Source: Falsiroseomonas frigidaquae
Lineage (GTDB): Bacteria; Pseudomonadota; Alphaproteobacteria; Acetobacterales; Acetobacteraceae
Reading direction: 5' to 3'
DNA: 64,000 nucleotides
Assembly (NCBI RefSeq): GCF_012163145.1
Contig: NZ_JAAVTX010000007.1
Coordinates: 186,001 to 250,000 of the forward strand
In this document: piece after piece, positions 52,025 to 61,307 of the stretch
How the letters are laid out: the number at the start of each line of letters is the position of its first letter
Numbering within the stretch: position 1 is the first letter of the stretch
Made by a program: the position numbers and the translations under genes
The notes under the pieces: model-generated
What the model was told of the DNA's origin: nothing
What the model saw: only the letters and a program-made list of their open reading frames with translations
Database searches by the model: none

Positions 52025-53347
52025 ATGTCTGATCTTCATCCGATTTTCGCGCCCGGCTTCAAGGCACGCCCCTGGTGGTGGGAAGCGGCCGAGCCCTCGG
52101 CGCGCGACAATACCCTGCCGGACCACACCGCGGTCGCCATCGTCGGCGGCGGTTATGCCGGGCTGTCCGCCGCGCTGACGCTGCGCCGGCTGGGGCATCA
52201 GGTCACGGTGCTGGATGCGGAGCGGATCGGCTGGGGCGCATCCTCCCGCAACGGGGGCATGGTCTCGGGCGGGCTGAAGGTGGCTTCCACCAGGCTGGCG
52301 CAGACCTATGGCGCGGACCAGGCGCAGCGCATCACGGAAGCCGCGGCGGCGTCCTTCCCCTTCATCGAGGAGACCATCGCGCGGGAGGGCATCGACTGCG
52401 ACTATGTCCGCTGCGGCCGCTACATGGGCGCCTGGTCGAAGGGCCACTACCGCGCGATGGAAGGCCGGGCGGAGTGGATCGCCCAGGTCACCGGCCTGCC
52501 GACGGAGATGGTGCCGAAGTCGCGCCAGCGCGAATTCCTGGGCAGCGACCACTACCATGGCGGCATGGCCGCCGCGGCCACCGGCAGCCTGCATCCGGGC
52601 AAATATGCGCGTGGCCTCGCCGCCGCGGCGGAAGGTGCGGGCGCGCGGCTGGTGGATGGCGTGCGCGTCTCCGGCGTGAAGCAGGAAGGCAGCGGCTTCC
52701 GGCTGGCGACCGACAAGGGCGAGCTGCGCGCCGATGCCGTGCTGGTCGCCACCAATGGCTACAGCAAGGATCCGCGCGGCACTGCCCTGCCCTGGCTGGC
52801 GCGCCGCCTGATCCCGCTGAACTCCTACATCATCGCGACCGAGGAATTGCCGCCGGAAACGATGGACCGGCTGTTCCCCGGCCGCCGCATGATCAGCGAC
52901 AGCAAGCGCGTGCTGAACTATTTCCGGCCCTCGCCGGACGGCAAGCGCGTATTGTGGGGCGGACGCGCCAGCTTCCGCGCGGCGACGGCAGAACAATCCG
53001 CCCCGACGCTGCATGGCTACATGACGGCGACATTCCCCGAGCTGGCACGGACACGGATCACCCATGCCTGGACCGGCTATGTCGCCTTCACCTTCGACTA
53101 CCTGCCGCATATCGGCGTACAGGATGGTGTTCACTTCGCCGCCGGGTGCCAGGGCAGCGGCGTCGCCATGGCCACCTGGCTCGGTCACAATGTGGCGCTG
53201 AAACTGGCCGGCGCGGCGAATGAGCGATTCGCGTTGGACGGGCTGAACTTCCCGACCAGGCCGACCTATTCCGGCACGCCCTGGTTTCTTCCCTTCGTCG
53301 GCGGCTGGTATCGGCTGCGCGACCAGATCGACAGGATGGCCGCATGA
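52025..53347 (+). CDS. FAD-dependent amine/amino-acid oxidase (DAO family, PuuB/OrdL-like)
   Basis: A 440-residue flavoprotein. The FAD-binding dinucleotide fold is VAIVGGGYAGLSAALTLRRLG near 40, with the second FAD motif VLDAERIGWGASSRNGGM. The C-terminal FAD motif is HFAAGCQGSGVAMATWLG. It resembles gamma-glutamylputrescine oxidase, which oxidises the amine of a polyamine conjugate. It diverges from the polyamine-type transporter operon, which supports an amine substrate. The ATG at 52025 lacks a near ribosome site; an in-frame GTG 27 bases earlier is possible. Confidence 0.88.
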   Translation: MSDLHPIFAPGFKARPWWWEAAEPSARDNTLPDHTAVAIVGGGYAGLSAALTLRRLGHQVTVLDAERIGWGASSRNGGMVSGGLKVASTRLAQTYGADQAQRITEAAAASFPFIEETIAREGIDCDYVRCGRYMGAWSKGHYRAMEGRAEWIAQVTGLPTEMVPKSRQREFLGSDHYHGGMAAAATGSLHPGKYARGLAAAAEGAGARLVDGVRVSGVKQEGSGFRLATDKGELRADAVLVATNGYSKDPRGTALPWLARRLIPLNSYIIATEELPPETMDRLFPGRRMISDSKRVLNYFRPSPDGKRVLWGGRASFRAATAEQSAPTLHGYMTATFPELARTRITHAWTGYVAFTFDYLPHIGVQDGVHFAAGCQGSGVAMATWLGHNVALKLAGAANERFALDGLNFPTRPTYSGTPWFLPFVGGWYRLRDQIDRMAA

Positions 53348-53937
53348 ATCCCGTGCAGGAAGTTGTTCACGGCCGCTACAGGATCCGCGCCATGATGGTC
53401 GCCAAGGGCGCTCGGGCGCAGCCCTTCCATGGCCAGAAGGCGCTGCCGCCATCCAGCGCGGCGACCGTTGCCGAGGCGATCCGCGTGGTGCGGGAGGCGC
53501 TGGACGCGCGCGACGCGGCCTCGCTGGCCGATCGCCGCGATTCCATCCCGACCGGCCAGGAGATCGCCGCGGCCTTCGCCGCGCACCGGGACAAGGTGAC
53601 GCCGGCGCATCGCCGCATGCTGCAGGCCCTGCGCCAGGCGCCGGCGGGCCTGACCGCCACGCAGCTTGCCGCCGCCGCCGGCTTCGCGGGCCATGAGGCG
53701 GCCAATCTGCGGTTCGGGCAGCTCGGCCGGATCGTGGCGGAGGATGTGGGCTACGTCCCGCCGCTGCGCGCCTCCGACCAGAAGCCGGTCTGGAGTTGGA
53801 CGCTGGCCGATGGCGAGGCCGGGGACACCCGCGGCAGCCAGTATTGCTGGACCCTGCGGGGCGAGGTTGCGGAGGCGCTGGCGGGCGAGGCCGCCTGGAT
53901 GCTCGGCGACATCCCTGCCCGGACCGAAGCCCGCTGA
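53344..53937 (+). CDS. Unknown protein with helix-turn-helix-like core
   Basis: A 197-residue protein that I do not firmly recognise. Residues about 80-140 (AHRRMLQALRQAPAGLTATQLAAAAGF, then GHEAANLRFGQLGRIVAEDVGY) look like a small winged-helix or HTH module. From memory a similar stretch occurs in proteins linked to HNH-type endonucleases, which is uncertain. The C-terminal part WSWTLADGEAGDTRGSQYCWTLRGEVAEAL is distinctive. It overlaps the FAD oxidase by 4 bases (ATGA) and is followed two bases later by the amidohydrolase start, so it is translated with them. Confidence 0.7.
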   Translation: MNPVQEVVHGRYRIRAMMVAKGARAQPFHGQKALPPSSAATVAEAIRVVREALDARDAASLADRRDSIPTGQEIAAAFAAHRDKVTPAHRRMLQALRQAPAGLTATQLAAAAGFAGHEAANLRFGQLGRIVAEDVGYVPPLRASDQKPVWSWTLADGEAGDTRGSQYCWTLRGEVAEALAGEAAWMLGDIPARTEAR

Positions 53938-53939
53938 CC

Positions 53940-55550
53940 ATGGCCTGCGTGGATTTCCTGCTGCTCAACGGCCGCATCGCCACCCTTGATGCGGCCGGCA
54001 GCGAATGCACGGCGCTTGCCGCGGTCAACGGCCGCATCGTGGCGCTCGGCGATGCTGGCCTGCGCGACCTCGCCGGCCCCGGCACCACCATCCTGGATGC
54101 CGAAGGCGCCCGCGTGCTGCCCGGCATCGTCGACAGCCACGCGCATCCGGATGCCTATGCGCTACGGCTGCGCGCCTGGACGCTGGTTTCGCCCGACCAT
54201 GTGGCGACACGCGATGCGCTGCTGTCGCGCATCCGCGCCCGCTGCGAGAAGGCGGCGCCCGGCCAATGGTGCGCCTTCTACCGACTGAACGAACGCGCCA
54301 GTGGCGGCTATCCGACGCTGGCGGAGCTGGATGCGGCCAGCCTCGGCCGGCCGGTCTTTATCCTGCGCACTGATGGCCACCTCGGCCTGGCCAATTCCGC
54401 CGCCTTCGCCGCCTGCGGCGTCACGCGCGAAACCCCCGGCCCCGCCTTCGGCCGCTTCGACCGCCTGCCCGATGGCGGCTTCACCGGCCTGGTGCGGGAG
54501 ACGGCGGCGCATGTCTTCCTCAACGCCGTGCACGGCCAGGACAGCGAGGCCGATATCGCCGAGGGCATGGAGCAGGTGCAGGACCAGTGCCTCGCCGCCG
54601 GCATCACCTCCGTCGCCAATTCCCTGACGCCGACCAAGGCGATCCGCGCCTATCAGCGCATGCGGCGGGAGGGCCTGTGGCGCATGCGCATGGGCATCAT
54701 CGCCTCCGGCCGCGACGAACCGCTGATCCCGGCGCTGATCGGCGCCGGCATCCAATCCGGCTTCGGCGACGATTTTCTCCGATTGATTGGCGTCGAGTGG
54801 TGTCCCGATTGCTCCACCAGCGGTCGCACCGCCGCCTATTGGGAGCCGTATCTCGGCACGCCGGTGCCGGGGGAGCCGGTGCCGAATACCGGCATGCTGC
54901 TGTATGAGAAGGAGGATCTGACCCAGCGCGCCACGGCGGCCCATGCCGCCGGGCTGCAGGTGATGATCGAGGGCGTCGGCGACCGCGGCATCGATTTCGC
55001 ACTCGATGTGATGGAGGCCGCACTCGCCGCGCATCCCGTGGCGGATCACCGGATGCGGGTGGAGCATTGCTGCTTCGTCACGCCGCCCATCCTGGCAAGG
55101 TTGAAGCGCGGCGGCTTCGTCGACAGTTCCGCCACCGGCTTCATGGATGAATTGGGGGAAGCCTATGTCGCCAATCGCGGCCAGGACGCCATGCGCCACA
55201 TGTGGCCGCACCGCGCGCTGATCGATGCCGGGGTGCCGGCGCCGGGCCATTCGGATTTCGCCGTCTGCCGCGTCTCCCCCTGGACCGCGCTGGCCGCCAT
55301 GGTCACCCGCCGTACCAGCACCGGCGCGGACCTCGACGCGAGCCAGGCGATCACGCCGCTGGAAGCGCTGCGCGCCTACACCACCCTCGGTGCCTGGGCG
55401 CAGCGGGAGGAAGCCGAGAAGGGCTCGCTGGAGATCGGCAAGCTGGCCGACTGCATCGTGCTCGACCGCGACGTTCTGAACGGGGAGGACATCGGCGGCA
55501 CGCAGGTGAAGGCCACCATCGTCGGCGGCGTGCTGCGCCACCAGGCGTGA
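53940..55550 (+). CDS. YtcJ-type amidohydrolase (amidohydrolase family 3)
   Basis: A 536-residue metal-dependent hydrolase. The metal motif is GIVDSHAHPDAYALRLRAW (H-x-H), and SGHSD-like APGHSDFAVCRVSP plus HRMRVEHCCFVT (shown as motif DHRMRVEHCCF) provide further ligands. It is related to but distinct from the amidohydrolase heading the dpp-like operon. It overlaps nothing but is packed in a run of FAD oxidase, unknown gene, amidohydrolase, EamA and ABC exporter. The substrate is unknown. Confidence 0.9.
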   Translation: MACVDFLLLNGRIATLDAAGSECTALAAVNGRIVALGDAGLRDLAGPGTTILDAEGARVLPGIVDSHAHPDAYALRLRAWTLVSPDHVATRDALLSRIRARCEKAAPGQWCAFYRLNERASGGYPTLAELDAASLGRPVFILRTDGHLGLANSAAFAACGVTRETPGPAFGRFDRLPDGGFTGLVRETAAHVFLNAVHGQDSEADIAEGMEQVQDQCLAAGITSVANSLTPTKAIRAYQRMRREGLWRMRMGIIASGRDEPLIPALIGAGIQSGFGDDFLRLIGVEWCPDCSTSGRTAAYWEPYLGTPVPGEPVPNTGMLLYEKEDLTQRATAAHAAGLQVMIEGVGDRGIDFALDVMEAALAAHPVADHRMRVEHCCFVTPPILARLKRGGFVDSSATGFMDELGEAYVANRGQDAMRHMWPHRALIDAGVPAPGHSDFAVCRVSPWTALAAMVTRRTSTGADLDASQAITPLEALRAYTTLGAWAQREEAEKGSLEIGKLADCIVLDRDVLNGEDIGGTQVKATIVGGVLRHQA

Positions 55551-55554
55551 TACC

Positions 55555-56463
55555 GTGGCTGAGCCACGAGGCGTGACACCGCGACTGAATCCGCCCGACA
55601 TCGCGCTGCTGCTGCTGCTCTGCGCGAGTTGGGGCTTCGCGCAGGTGGCGATGAAGCTGGGCGGCGAGGGCATTTCACCCCTGGTCCAGGCCGGGCTGCG
55701 CTCCGCCCTGGCGGTGCCGCCGGTGCTGGCCTGGTGCTGGTGGCGCGGCGTCGTGCTGCTGAAGCGGGATGGCAGCCTGCCGGCCGGGCTGCTCTGCGGC
55801 GCGCTGTTCGCGCTGGAATTCTGGGCAATCTTCGCGGCGCTGGAGCGCACCACGGCGGCGCGTGTCGCCGTGCTGCTCTACACCGCGCCCTTCTTCGCAA
55901 CCCTCGCCACGCATTTCCTGCTGCCGGATGACCGGCTGACGCGGCGCAAGCTCGCCGGCCTGCTGATGGCGCTGTGCGGCCCGCCGCTGATCTTCGCGGA
56001 CCGGCTGGGCGGTGCGCAGCTTGCCGGCGACGCGCTGGCGCTGCTGGCGGGGCTGGCCTGGGGCGGCACGATCGCCACCATCAAGGTCAGCCGCCTGACC
56101 TGCATCGCACCGGAGCGCACGCTGCTGTATCAGCTGCTGGTGTCCTGCCTGCTCATCCCCCTCGGCTATGCGCTCGGCGAGCCCGGCATATTCGCGCCGA
56201 GTGCGGTGGTCTGGTGGTCGCTGGCCTACCAGGTGCTGGGCGTGGCGTTTGCCAGCTACGTCGCCTGGTTCTGGATGGTCGCCCGACACCCGGCCTCGCG
56301 CCTCGCCCCCTTTCTGTTCCTGACGCCTGCCTTCGGTGTGCTGTTCTCCGCCTTGATCCTGGCGGAGCCCGTCACGCCGGCGTTGCTCGGCGCGCTGCTG
56401 CTGATCGGCGGCGGCATCGTGATCGTCAACCGCGCGGGGCCGCGCGAAGAGAACCGCGCATGA
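55555..56463 (+). CDS. EamA/DMT-family membrane transporter
   Basis: A 302-residue transporter with about ten helices in two EamA repeats. The N-terminal repeat starts LLLLLCASWGFAQVAMKLGG and the second ends LIGGGIVIVNRAG. GTG at 55555 is the first start after the amidohydrolase stop; a second GTG 18 bases later is possible. It overlaps the ABC exporter gene by 4 bases. Such proteins often export amino acids or related metabolites. Confidence 0.88.
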   Translation: MAEPRGVTPRLNPPDIALLLLLCASWGFAQVAMKLGGEGISPLVQAGLRSALAVPPVLAWCWWRGVVLLKRDGSLPAGLLCGALFALEFWAIFAALERTTAARVAVLLYTAPFFATLATHFLLPDDRLTRRKLAGLLMALCGPPLIFADRLGGAQLAGDALALLAGLAWGGTIATIKVSRLTCIAPERTLLYQLLVSCLLIPLGYALGEPGIFAPSAVVWWSLAYQVLGVAFASYVAWFWMVARHPASRLAPFLFLTPAFGVLFSALILAEPVTPALLGALLLIGGGIVIVNRAGPREENRA

Positions 56464-58325
56464 GCGGCCGGCGCGGTCCCCCGCCACGCGTCGCAAAATC
56501 CTTCCAGGAAAGGCTGGGCGCGCTGCGCAACCTGGCGCCCTTCCTCGCCATGGTCTGGCGCACCAGCCCCTGGCTGACCGCGGCGTCCCTTCTGCTGCGG
56601 CTGTGCCGGGCGCTGCTGCCGGTGGTGGCGCTGTTCATCGGCAAGCTGATCATCGACGATGTGGTGGCGCTGCTCGGCGAACAGCCGCGCCCGGCGAGCC
56701 CCTGGGTCTGGTGGGAGTCGGGGCGGCTCGATTGGCTCGCCACGCTGGTCGCCGCGGAATTCGGGCTGGCGGTGCTGGGTGACCTGCTCGGCCGGCTGGT
56801 GACCCTGGTGGATGCGCTGCTGGGGGAGCGGGTAGCGAATGACGCCTCCATCCGGCTGATGCGCCATGCGGCGACGCTGGACCTCGAAAGCTTCGAGGAT
56901 GCCGCCTTCCAGGACCAGCTCGACCGCGCCCGCCGCCAGACCAGCGGCCGGATGGGGCTGATGGGCCAGATCTTCAACCAGGTGCAGGACCTGGTGACGG
57001 TCGCCAGCTTCGCCGCCGGCCTGGTCTTCTATGCCCCCTGGCTGATCCTGCTGCTGCTCGTCGCCCTCGGCCCTGCCTTCCTGGGCGAGGCGCATTTCAA
57101 CGCCCAGGGCTATGCGCTGGACTATTTCCGCGCGCCGGAGCGGCGGGAGTTGGATTACGTCCGCGCCACCGCCGCCAGCGCCGAGACGGCGAAGGAGGTG
57201 AAGGTCTTCGGCCTGAACGACTTCCTGATCGACCGCTATGCGGAAGTCTCCGCCGCCTTCTACGCCGGCAACCGGCGCCTGGCGCGAGAGCGCGCCCTCT
57301 GGGGCGGCGCGCTGACCGCGATCGGCACCGTGGGCTACTACCTCGCCTTCGCCTTCATCGTCTGGCGCACGCTGGAGGGCGCCTTCAGCGTCGGCGACCT
57401 GACCTTCCTCGCCGGGTCTTTTCGGCGGCTGCGGCAATTGCTGGAGGGGCTGCTGACCGGTTTTTCGACCACGGCCAGCCAGGCGCTGTACCTTGACGAC
57501 CTGTTCAGCTTCTTCCGGGTGCAGCCCGGCATCCTTTCCCCACCCGATCCCCTGCCCTTCCCCACTCCGATCCAGCAGGGCTTCGTCTTCGAGGATGTCG
57601 GCTTCCGCTATCCCGGCGCCGAGCGCTGGGCCGTGCGCCACCTGTCCTTCACCCTCCACGCCGGCGAGGTCGTCGCCCTGGTCGGCGAGAACGGCGCCGG
57701 CAAGACGACATTGGTGAAACTGCTGACGCGGCTCTACGACCCGGTGGAGGGCCGCATCCTGCTGGATGGCCGCGACCTGCGGGACTACGACCTGGACGCG
57801 CTGCGCGCCGGCATCGGCGTGATCTTCCAGGATTTCGTGCGCTACAACCTGACGGCCGCGGACAATATCGCCGTCGGCCGCATCGCCGCGCGCGACGACA
57901 CGTCGCGCATCGAACGCGCGGCCCGGCGCAGCCAGGCGGATGCCGTCATCGCCCGCCTGCCCGCCGGCCTCGCCCAGATGATCGGCAAGCGCTTCAAGAA
58001 CGGCGTCGAGCTATCCGGCGGCGAATGGCAGAAGATGGCCATCGCGCGCGCCTATATGCGGGAGGCCCAGGTGCTGATCCTGGACGAGCCAACCGCCGCA
58101 CTCGACGCCCGCGCCGAATACGAGGTCTTCGCCCGCTTCAAGGACCTCAGCGAGCGGCGGACGGCGGTGCTGATCTCGCACCGCTTCTCCTCCGTCCGCA
58201 TGGCCGACCGCATCCTGGTGCTGGCCGATGGCAGGGTGGAGGCGGAAGGCACGCATGAGGCGCTGCTGGCGGCAGGCGGCCGCTATGCCGAGCTTTTCGA
58301 ACTCCAGGCCGCCGGCTACCGCTGA
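56460..58325 (+). CDS. ABC exporter (fused permease and ATPase)
   Basis: A 621-residue half-transporter. Residues about 25-330 contain six membrane helices (type 1 exporter fold). The ATPase domain has Walker A GENGAGKTT (about 412-420), signature LSGGEWQKMAIARAY, Walker B LILDEPTAALD and the switch His in LISHRF. Two copies would form the active pump. The ATG overlaps the EamA stop (ATGA). The gene ends the plus-strand run; the substrate is unknown. Confidence 0.93.
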   Translation: MSGRRGPPPRVAKSFQERLGALRNLAPFLAMVWRTSPWLTAASLLLRLCRALLPVVALFIGKLIIDDVVALLGEQPRPASPWVWWESGRLDWLATLVAAEFGLAVLGDLLGRLVTLVDALLGERVANDASIRLMRHAATLDLESFEDAAFQDQLDRARRQTSGRMGLMGQIFNQVQDLVTVASFAAGLVFYAPWLILLLLVALGPAFLGEAHFNAQGYALDYFRAPERRELDYVRATAASAETAKEVKVFGLNDFLIDRYAEVSAAFYAGNRRLARERALWGGALTAIGTVGYYLAFAFIVWRTLEGAFSVGDLTFLAGSFRRLRQLLEGLLTGFSTTASQALYLDDLFSFFRVQPGILSPPDPLPFPTPIQQGFVFEDVGFRYPGAERWAVRHLSFTLHAGEVVALVGENGAGKTTLVKLLTRLYDPVEGRILLDGRDLRDYDLDALRAGIGVIFQDFVRYNLTAADNIAVGRIAARDDTSRIERAARRSQADAVIARLPAGLAQMIGKRFKNGVELSGGEWQKMAIARAYMREAQVLILDEPTAALDARAEYEVFARFKDLSERRTAVLISHRFSSVRMADRILVLADGRVEAEGTHEALLAAGGRYAELFELQAAGYR

Positions 58326-58371
58326 GCCAGCACCAGCCGTCCCGGCAAGCCGGCGGCGCGCAGGGTTTCCG

Positions 58372-60486
58372 TCAGGCCGGCGCGGTTACGATGCGGGTGC
58401 GCCCGATTTGGTCGCCGATCCAGGCACGGGTGCGCGCCGGCTGCGCCAGGCCTGGTTCGCCGCGCAGCAGGCCTTCCATCTGCCCGGCTTCCACCGGGCA
58501 GCTGTAGAAATAGCCCTGCAGCTCATGGCAGCCGTGCCGATGCGCCCATTCGGCCATCGCCAGCGTCTCGATGCCTTCCGCGACGATGGTGACCTGCATG
58601 AAGTTGCACATCGCGATCACCAGCCGGACGATCTCCTCGTTGCGCGGCAGGCCCTGGATCAGGCTGCGGTCGATCTTGATGCAATCCACGGCCATCTCGT
58701 TGAGCCGGGCGAGATTCGAGTAGCCGGTGCCGAAATCGTCGATCGCGATGCGGATGCCGAGCAGCCGCACCTTCTCCAGGTTGCGGGCGACGGCCGGATT
58801 TTCCTCCAGCAGCAGCGTTTCCGTCACTTCCAGTTCCAGCCGCCGCGGGTCGCAGCCGTCGGCTTCCAGGATCCGCTGCACCGTCGCCGCGAAATCCGCC
58901 TCGCAGAGCTGCCGCAGGGAGACATTGACCGAGACCGAGACATCCATGCCCTGCCGCTGCCATTCGCAGCGCTGGCGCACCGCCTGTTCCAGGATGGTCA
59001 GGCCGATCTGGTTGATCAGGCCGGATTTCTCCGAGAGCGGGATGAATTCCGAGGGCAGGATCAGGCCGCGTTCCGGATGCATCCAGCGGGCCAGCGCCTC
59101 CACCGCCACCACGCGCCGGGTGCAGGGCGAATACCGCGGCTGGTAATAGGGCAGGATGTGACCGGCCCGCAGCGCCTCGCGCAGGTCCGCCAGCAGTTCC
59201 AGCTCCTCCTCCCGCTGGTTGCGCATGGTCTCATCGAAGAAGCGGTACTGGTTCCGGCCGCCGGACTTCGCCTCGTACATGGCAAGGTCGGCGCGCTGCA
59301 TCAGGATCTGGGCGTTGGTGCCGTGATGCGGGAAGCAGGCGATGCCGACGCTCGGCGTCACCATCAGCTTGCGGCGCTCGCCATGCACCGGCAGCGCCAG
59401 GCGTTCCAGGATGCGCTTCGCCAATGCCTCCACGCGGTCCGGTTCCTCCGGCCCCTCGGTGGCCAGGAACAGGAATTCGTCGCCGCCGAGGCGGATCACC
59501 GCGTCATCCTCGCAGCGCAGTTCCGAAAGCCGCCGCGCCACCTCCATCAGCACGCCGTCGCCATGCAGGTGGCCGAGCGTGTCGTTCACCGCCTTGAACT
59601 GGTCGAGATCGATGAACAGCACGCCGATCCGCGCGCCGCGCTGTTCCGCCTTGCGGACCAGCGCACCGAATCGCGCCGGCATCGCCAGGCGGTTCGGCAG
59701 GCCGGTCAGCGGGTCGTGGTGTGCCCGGCTCTGCGCCAGCGCCTCGGCCTCCTTCAGCTCCGTCACATCCGTCTCGCTGACCAGGATGGAGGGGCGCCCG
59801 GACACCGGGTCATGGCAGGATCGCGCCGTCAGTTCGTGCCAGCGCTGCCCGGCGGCGCAGATCACCTCGGCGATCAGGCCCGCTTCGGCGTCGCTGTGGA
59901 TCTGCTCCATCATCCGCTCATAGTCCCGGCGGTGCAGGAAGCGCGACGGCAGGTCCTGGTGCGGCGTGTCGAAGCTCGCCCGCGCGGCCGGGTTGCAATA
60001 CAGGGTGCGTCCGTCGAGGTCGTGCAGCGAGATCATCAGCTTGGTGTGCAGCAGCGCATCGGCGCTGCGCAGCGCCTCCGGCTGCAGGCTTGCCTCGTCC
60101 CGCGCCTCGCACAGCATCGCCATGCGGTCATCATCGAGCAGCGCGCCGCTGAGTCGCACCTCCAGCGGCCGCGGCACGCTGTGCGGATACAGCGTCCATA
60201 TCTCGGTGAAGGTGGCGTCGTGGCTGATGAAGTCGCCCTGGTACTGGCGCAGCCGGCGGGCGACCGCCGGAGACATGTCGGCCTTCAGGTCGCGCGCCTG
60301 CAATTCTGCCAGCGAGGGCGCACTCCAGGCATCGAGCGCCGCGGCATTGGCCCAGACCACGCGGCAATGGTCGATGTCGAAGATCCAGACGGCGGTGACC
60401 AGCCGATCCAGCACATGGGACTGATCCCGCCAGGCCAGCGGCAGGCCGCTGCCGGCGGGAGCCCCGGCGCCGTCCGTCCGATCCAT
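58372..60486 (-). CDS. PAS-PAS-GGDEF-EAL cyclic-di-GMP signalling protein
   Basis: A 704-residue cytoplasmic protein. Two PAS domains (about 25-130 and 140-245) lead to a GGDEF domain with an intact GGDEF at about 334-338 and an EAL domain starting at VEALARW (about 461). The EAL part has the full catalytic set, including DDFGTGYSNL, so it can probably hydrolyse cyclic-di-GMP. In the GGDEF domain the inhibitory I-site RxxD is lost: the Arg of LRCEDD is one residue out of place. The start is ATG 60486; a TTG precedes it. Signals sensed by the PAS domains are unknown. Confidence 0.93.
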   Translation of the reverse strand: MDRTDGAGAPAGSGLPLAWRDQSHVLDRLVTAVWIFDIDHCRVVWANAAALDAWSAPSLAELQARDLKADMSPAVARRLRQYQGDFISHDATFTEIWTLYPHSVPRPLEVRLSGALLDDDRMAMLCEARDEASLQPEALRSADALLHTKLMISLHDLDGRTLYCNPAARASFDTPHQDLPSRFLHRRDYERMMEQIHSDAEAGLIAEVICAAGQRWHELTARSCHDPVSGRPSILVSETDVTELKEAEALAQSRAHHDPLTGLPNRLAMPARFGALVRKAEQRGARIGVLFIDLDQFKAVNDTLGHLHGDGVLMEVARRLSELRCEDDAVIRLGGDEFLFLATEGPEEPDRVEALAKRILERLALPVHGERRKLMVTPSVGIACFPHHGTNAQILMQRADLAMYEAKSGGRNQYRFFDETMRNQREEELELLADLREALRAGHILPYYQPRYSPCTRRVVAVEALARWMHPERGLILPSEFIPLSEKSGLINQIGLTILEQAVRQRCEWQRQGMDVSVSVNVSLRQLCEADFAATVQRILEADGCDPRRLELEVTETLLLEENPAVARNLEKVRLLGIRIAIDDFGTGYSNLARLNEMAVDCIKIDRSLIQGLPRNEEIVRLVIAMCNFMQVTIVAEGIETLAMAEWAHRHGCHELQGYFYSCPVEAGQMEGLLRGEPGLAQPARTRAWIGDQIGRTRIVTAPA

Positions 60487-60859
60487 CAATCGGGGTTTCC
60501 GCGACCCGCCGGCAGACGCGGCGAGCCCCTTCGGCGTTCCGAGGCAGCCAATGCCGCGAAGTCGACCGTGCTACCCCCCAGCCCGGCTCCAGGCTGAACT
60601 GGGGTGTGGAGCGGCTTGCAGCAGTTTGCGGGCCAGCGCGCCCTAAACAAAGTATACATGCTCGAAACCGTTTCTGCTGCGCACCGTCCTTATATGATGA
60701 ATCTTGCGGTTTCGTTGCCAGCCTTTTTCTTTTGGCCGGAGCAGAACGGGCCCGTCAGTGCCGCACGGCGGTCTGACGCAGCGCAGCAATGGCGGTCGGC
60801 GCGGCGGCGGCCCGGCCTGCCATCCGGTCCGGCTCGACAGGCAAGGGCCTTTTTCGTCC
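60487..60859. other. 373-base gap upstream of the PAS-GGDEF-EAL gene
   Basis: No gene is supported here; open frames in it have no family signal. The middle (60640-60740) is AT-rich against the GC-rich background and likely holds the promoter of the minus-strand GGDEF-EAL gene. GAAACCGTTTC (60664-60674) is a palindrome, and CGAAACCG (60663-60670) has its exact inverse, CGGTTTCG, at 60707-60714, flanking TTATATGATGAATC. The rest, 60740-60859, is GC-rich with no feature I can name. Confidence 0.5.
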
Positions 60860-61303
60860 CTATTCGCGCCGCTTCAGCGCCAGGCGCTGCGGCGCTTCCT
60901 CCGCGATCCGCACCGCAGCGAAGCGGGCCATCACCTCCTCCGGCCAGGCCGCGACACGGCGGGTGGCGAGGTCCACGCAGAGGTACAGAACCTCGTTCTC
61001 GGCCGAGAGAAAGCCCTCCGCCGCGTGATACAGCCGGTGGCGCAGCAGCAGGCGCTTGGTATCGAAGGCCAGCAGCCCCGTCTCCGCGGCAAGCGGTGCG
61101 TCCAGCACCACCTCCCGCCGGTAGCCCTGCCAGGATTCGACGGCGAAGGTGCCGAGGCCCCGCGCCCGCAGCGCCGGCCCCAAGCCCCATTCCGGCCAGA
61201 CGGCATCCGTGGCGAGGTCGAAGACCACCAGATAATAGGCCAGGTTCATGTGACCGTAATGGTCCACCCATTCCGGGCGAACGCGACCAAGTTCTACCCG
61301 CAT
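60860..61303 (-). CDS. Acyl-CoA thioesterase, hot-dog fold
   Basis: A 147-residue thioesterase of the 4-hydroxybenzoyl-CoA/YbgC type. The active region PEWVDHYGHMNLAYYLVVFD carries the catalytic Asp and the conserved HMN. The following ESWQGYRREVVLDAPL and DTKRLLLRHRLYHAAEG are family-typical. ATG at 61303 was chosen because longer frames have no homology. It is 4 bases after the unknown gene upstream and ends the three-gene unit with rraA-like. Confidence 0.87.
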   Translation of the reverse strand: MRVELGRVRPEWVDHYGHMNLAYYLVVFDLATDAVWPEWGLGPALRARGLGTFAVESWQGYRREVVLDAPLAAETGLLAFDTKRLLLRHRLYHAAEGFLSAENEVLYLCVDLATRRVAAWPEEVMARFAAVRIAEEAPQRLALKRRE

Positions 61304-61307
61304 CGAT

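Noticed and set aside
51443-54127. Long minus-strand open frame across the FAD oxidase region
   Set aside because: It is opposite a well-supported FAD oxidase and has Arg/Pro/Ala-rich translation with no motif.
58228-60597. Long plus-strand open frame opposite the GGDEF-EAL gene
   Set aside because: Translation is His/Gln/Arg-rich without motifs, whereas GGDEF and EAL signatures are plain on the minus strand.
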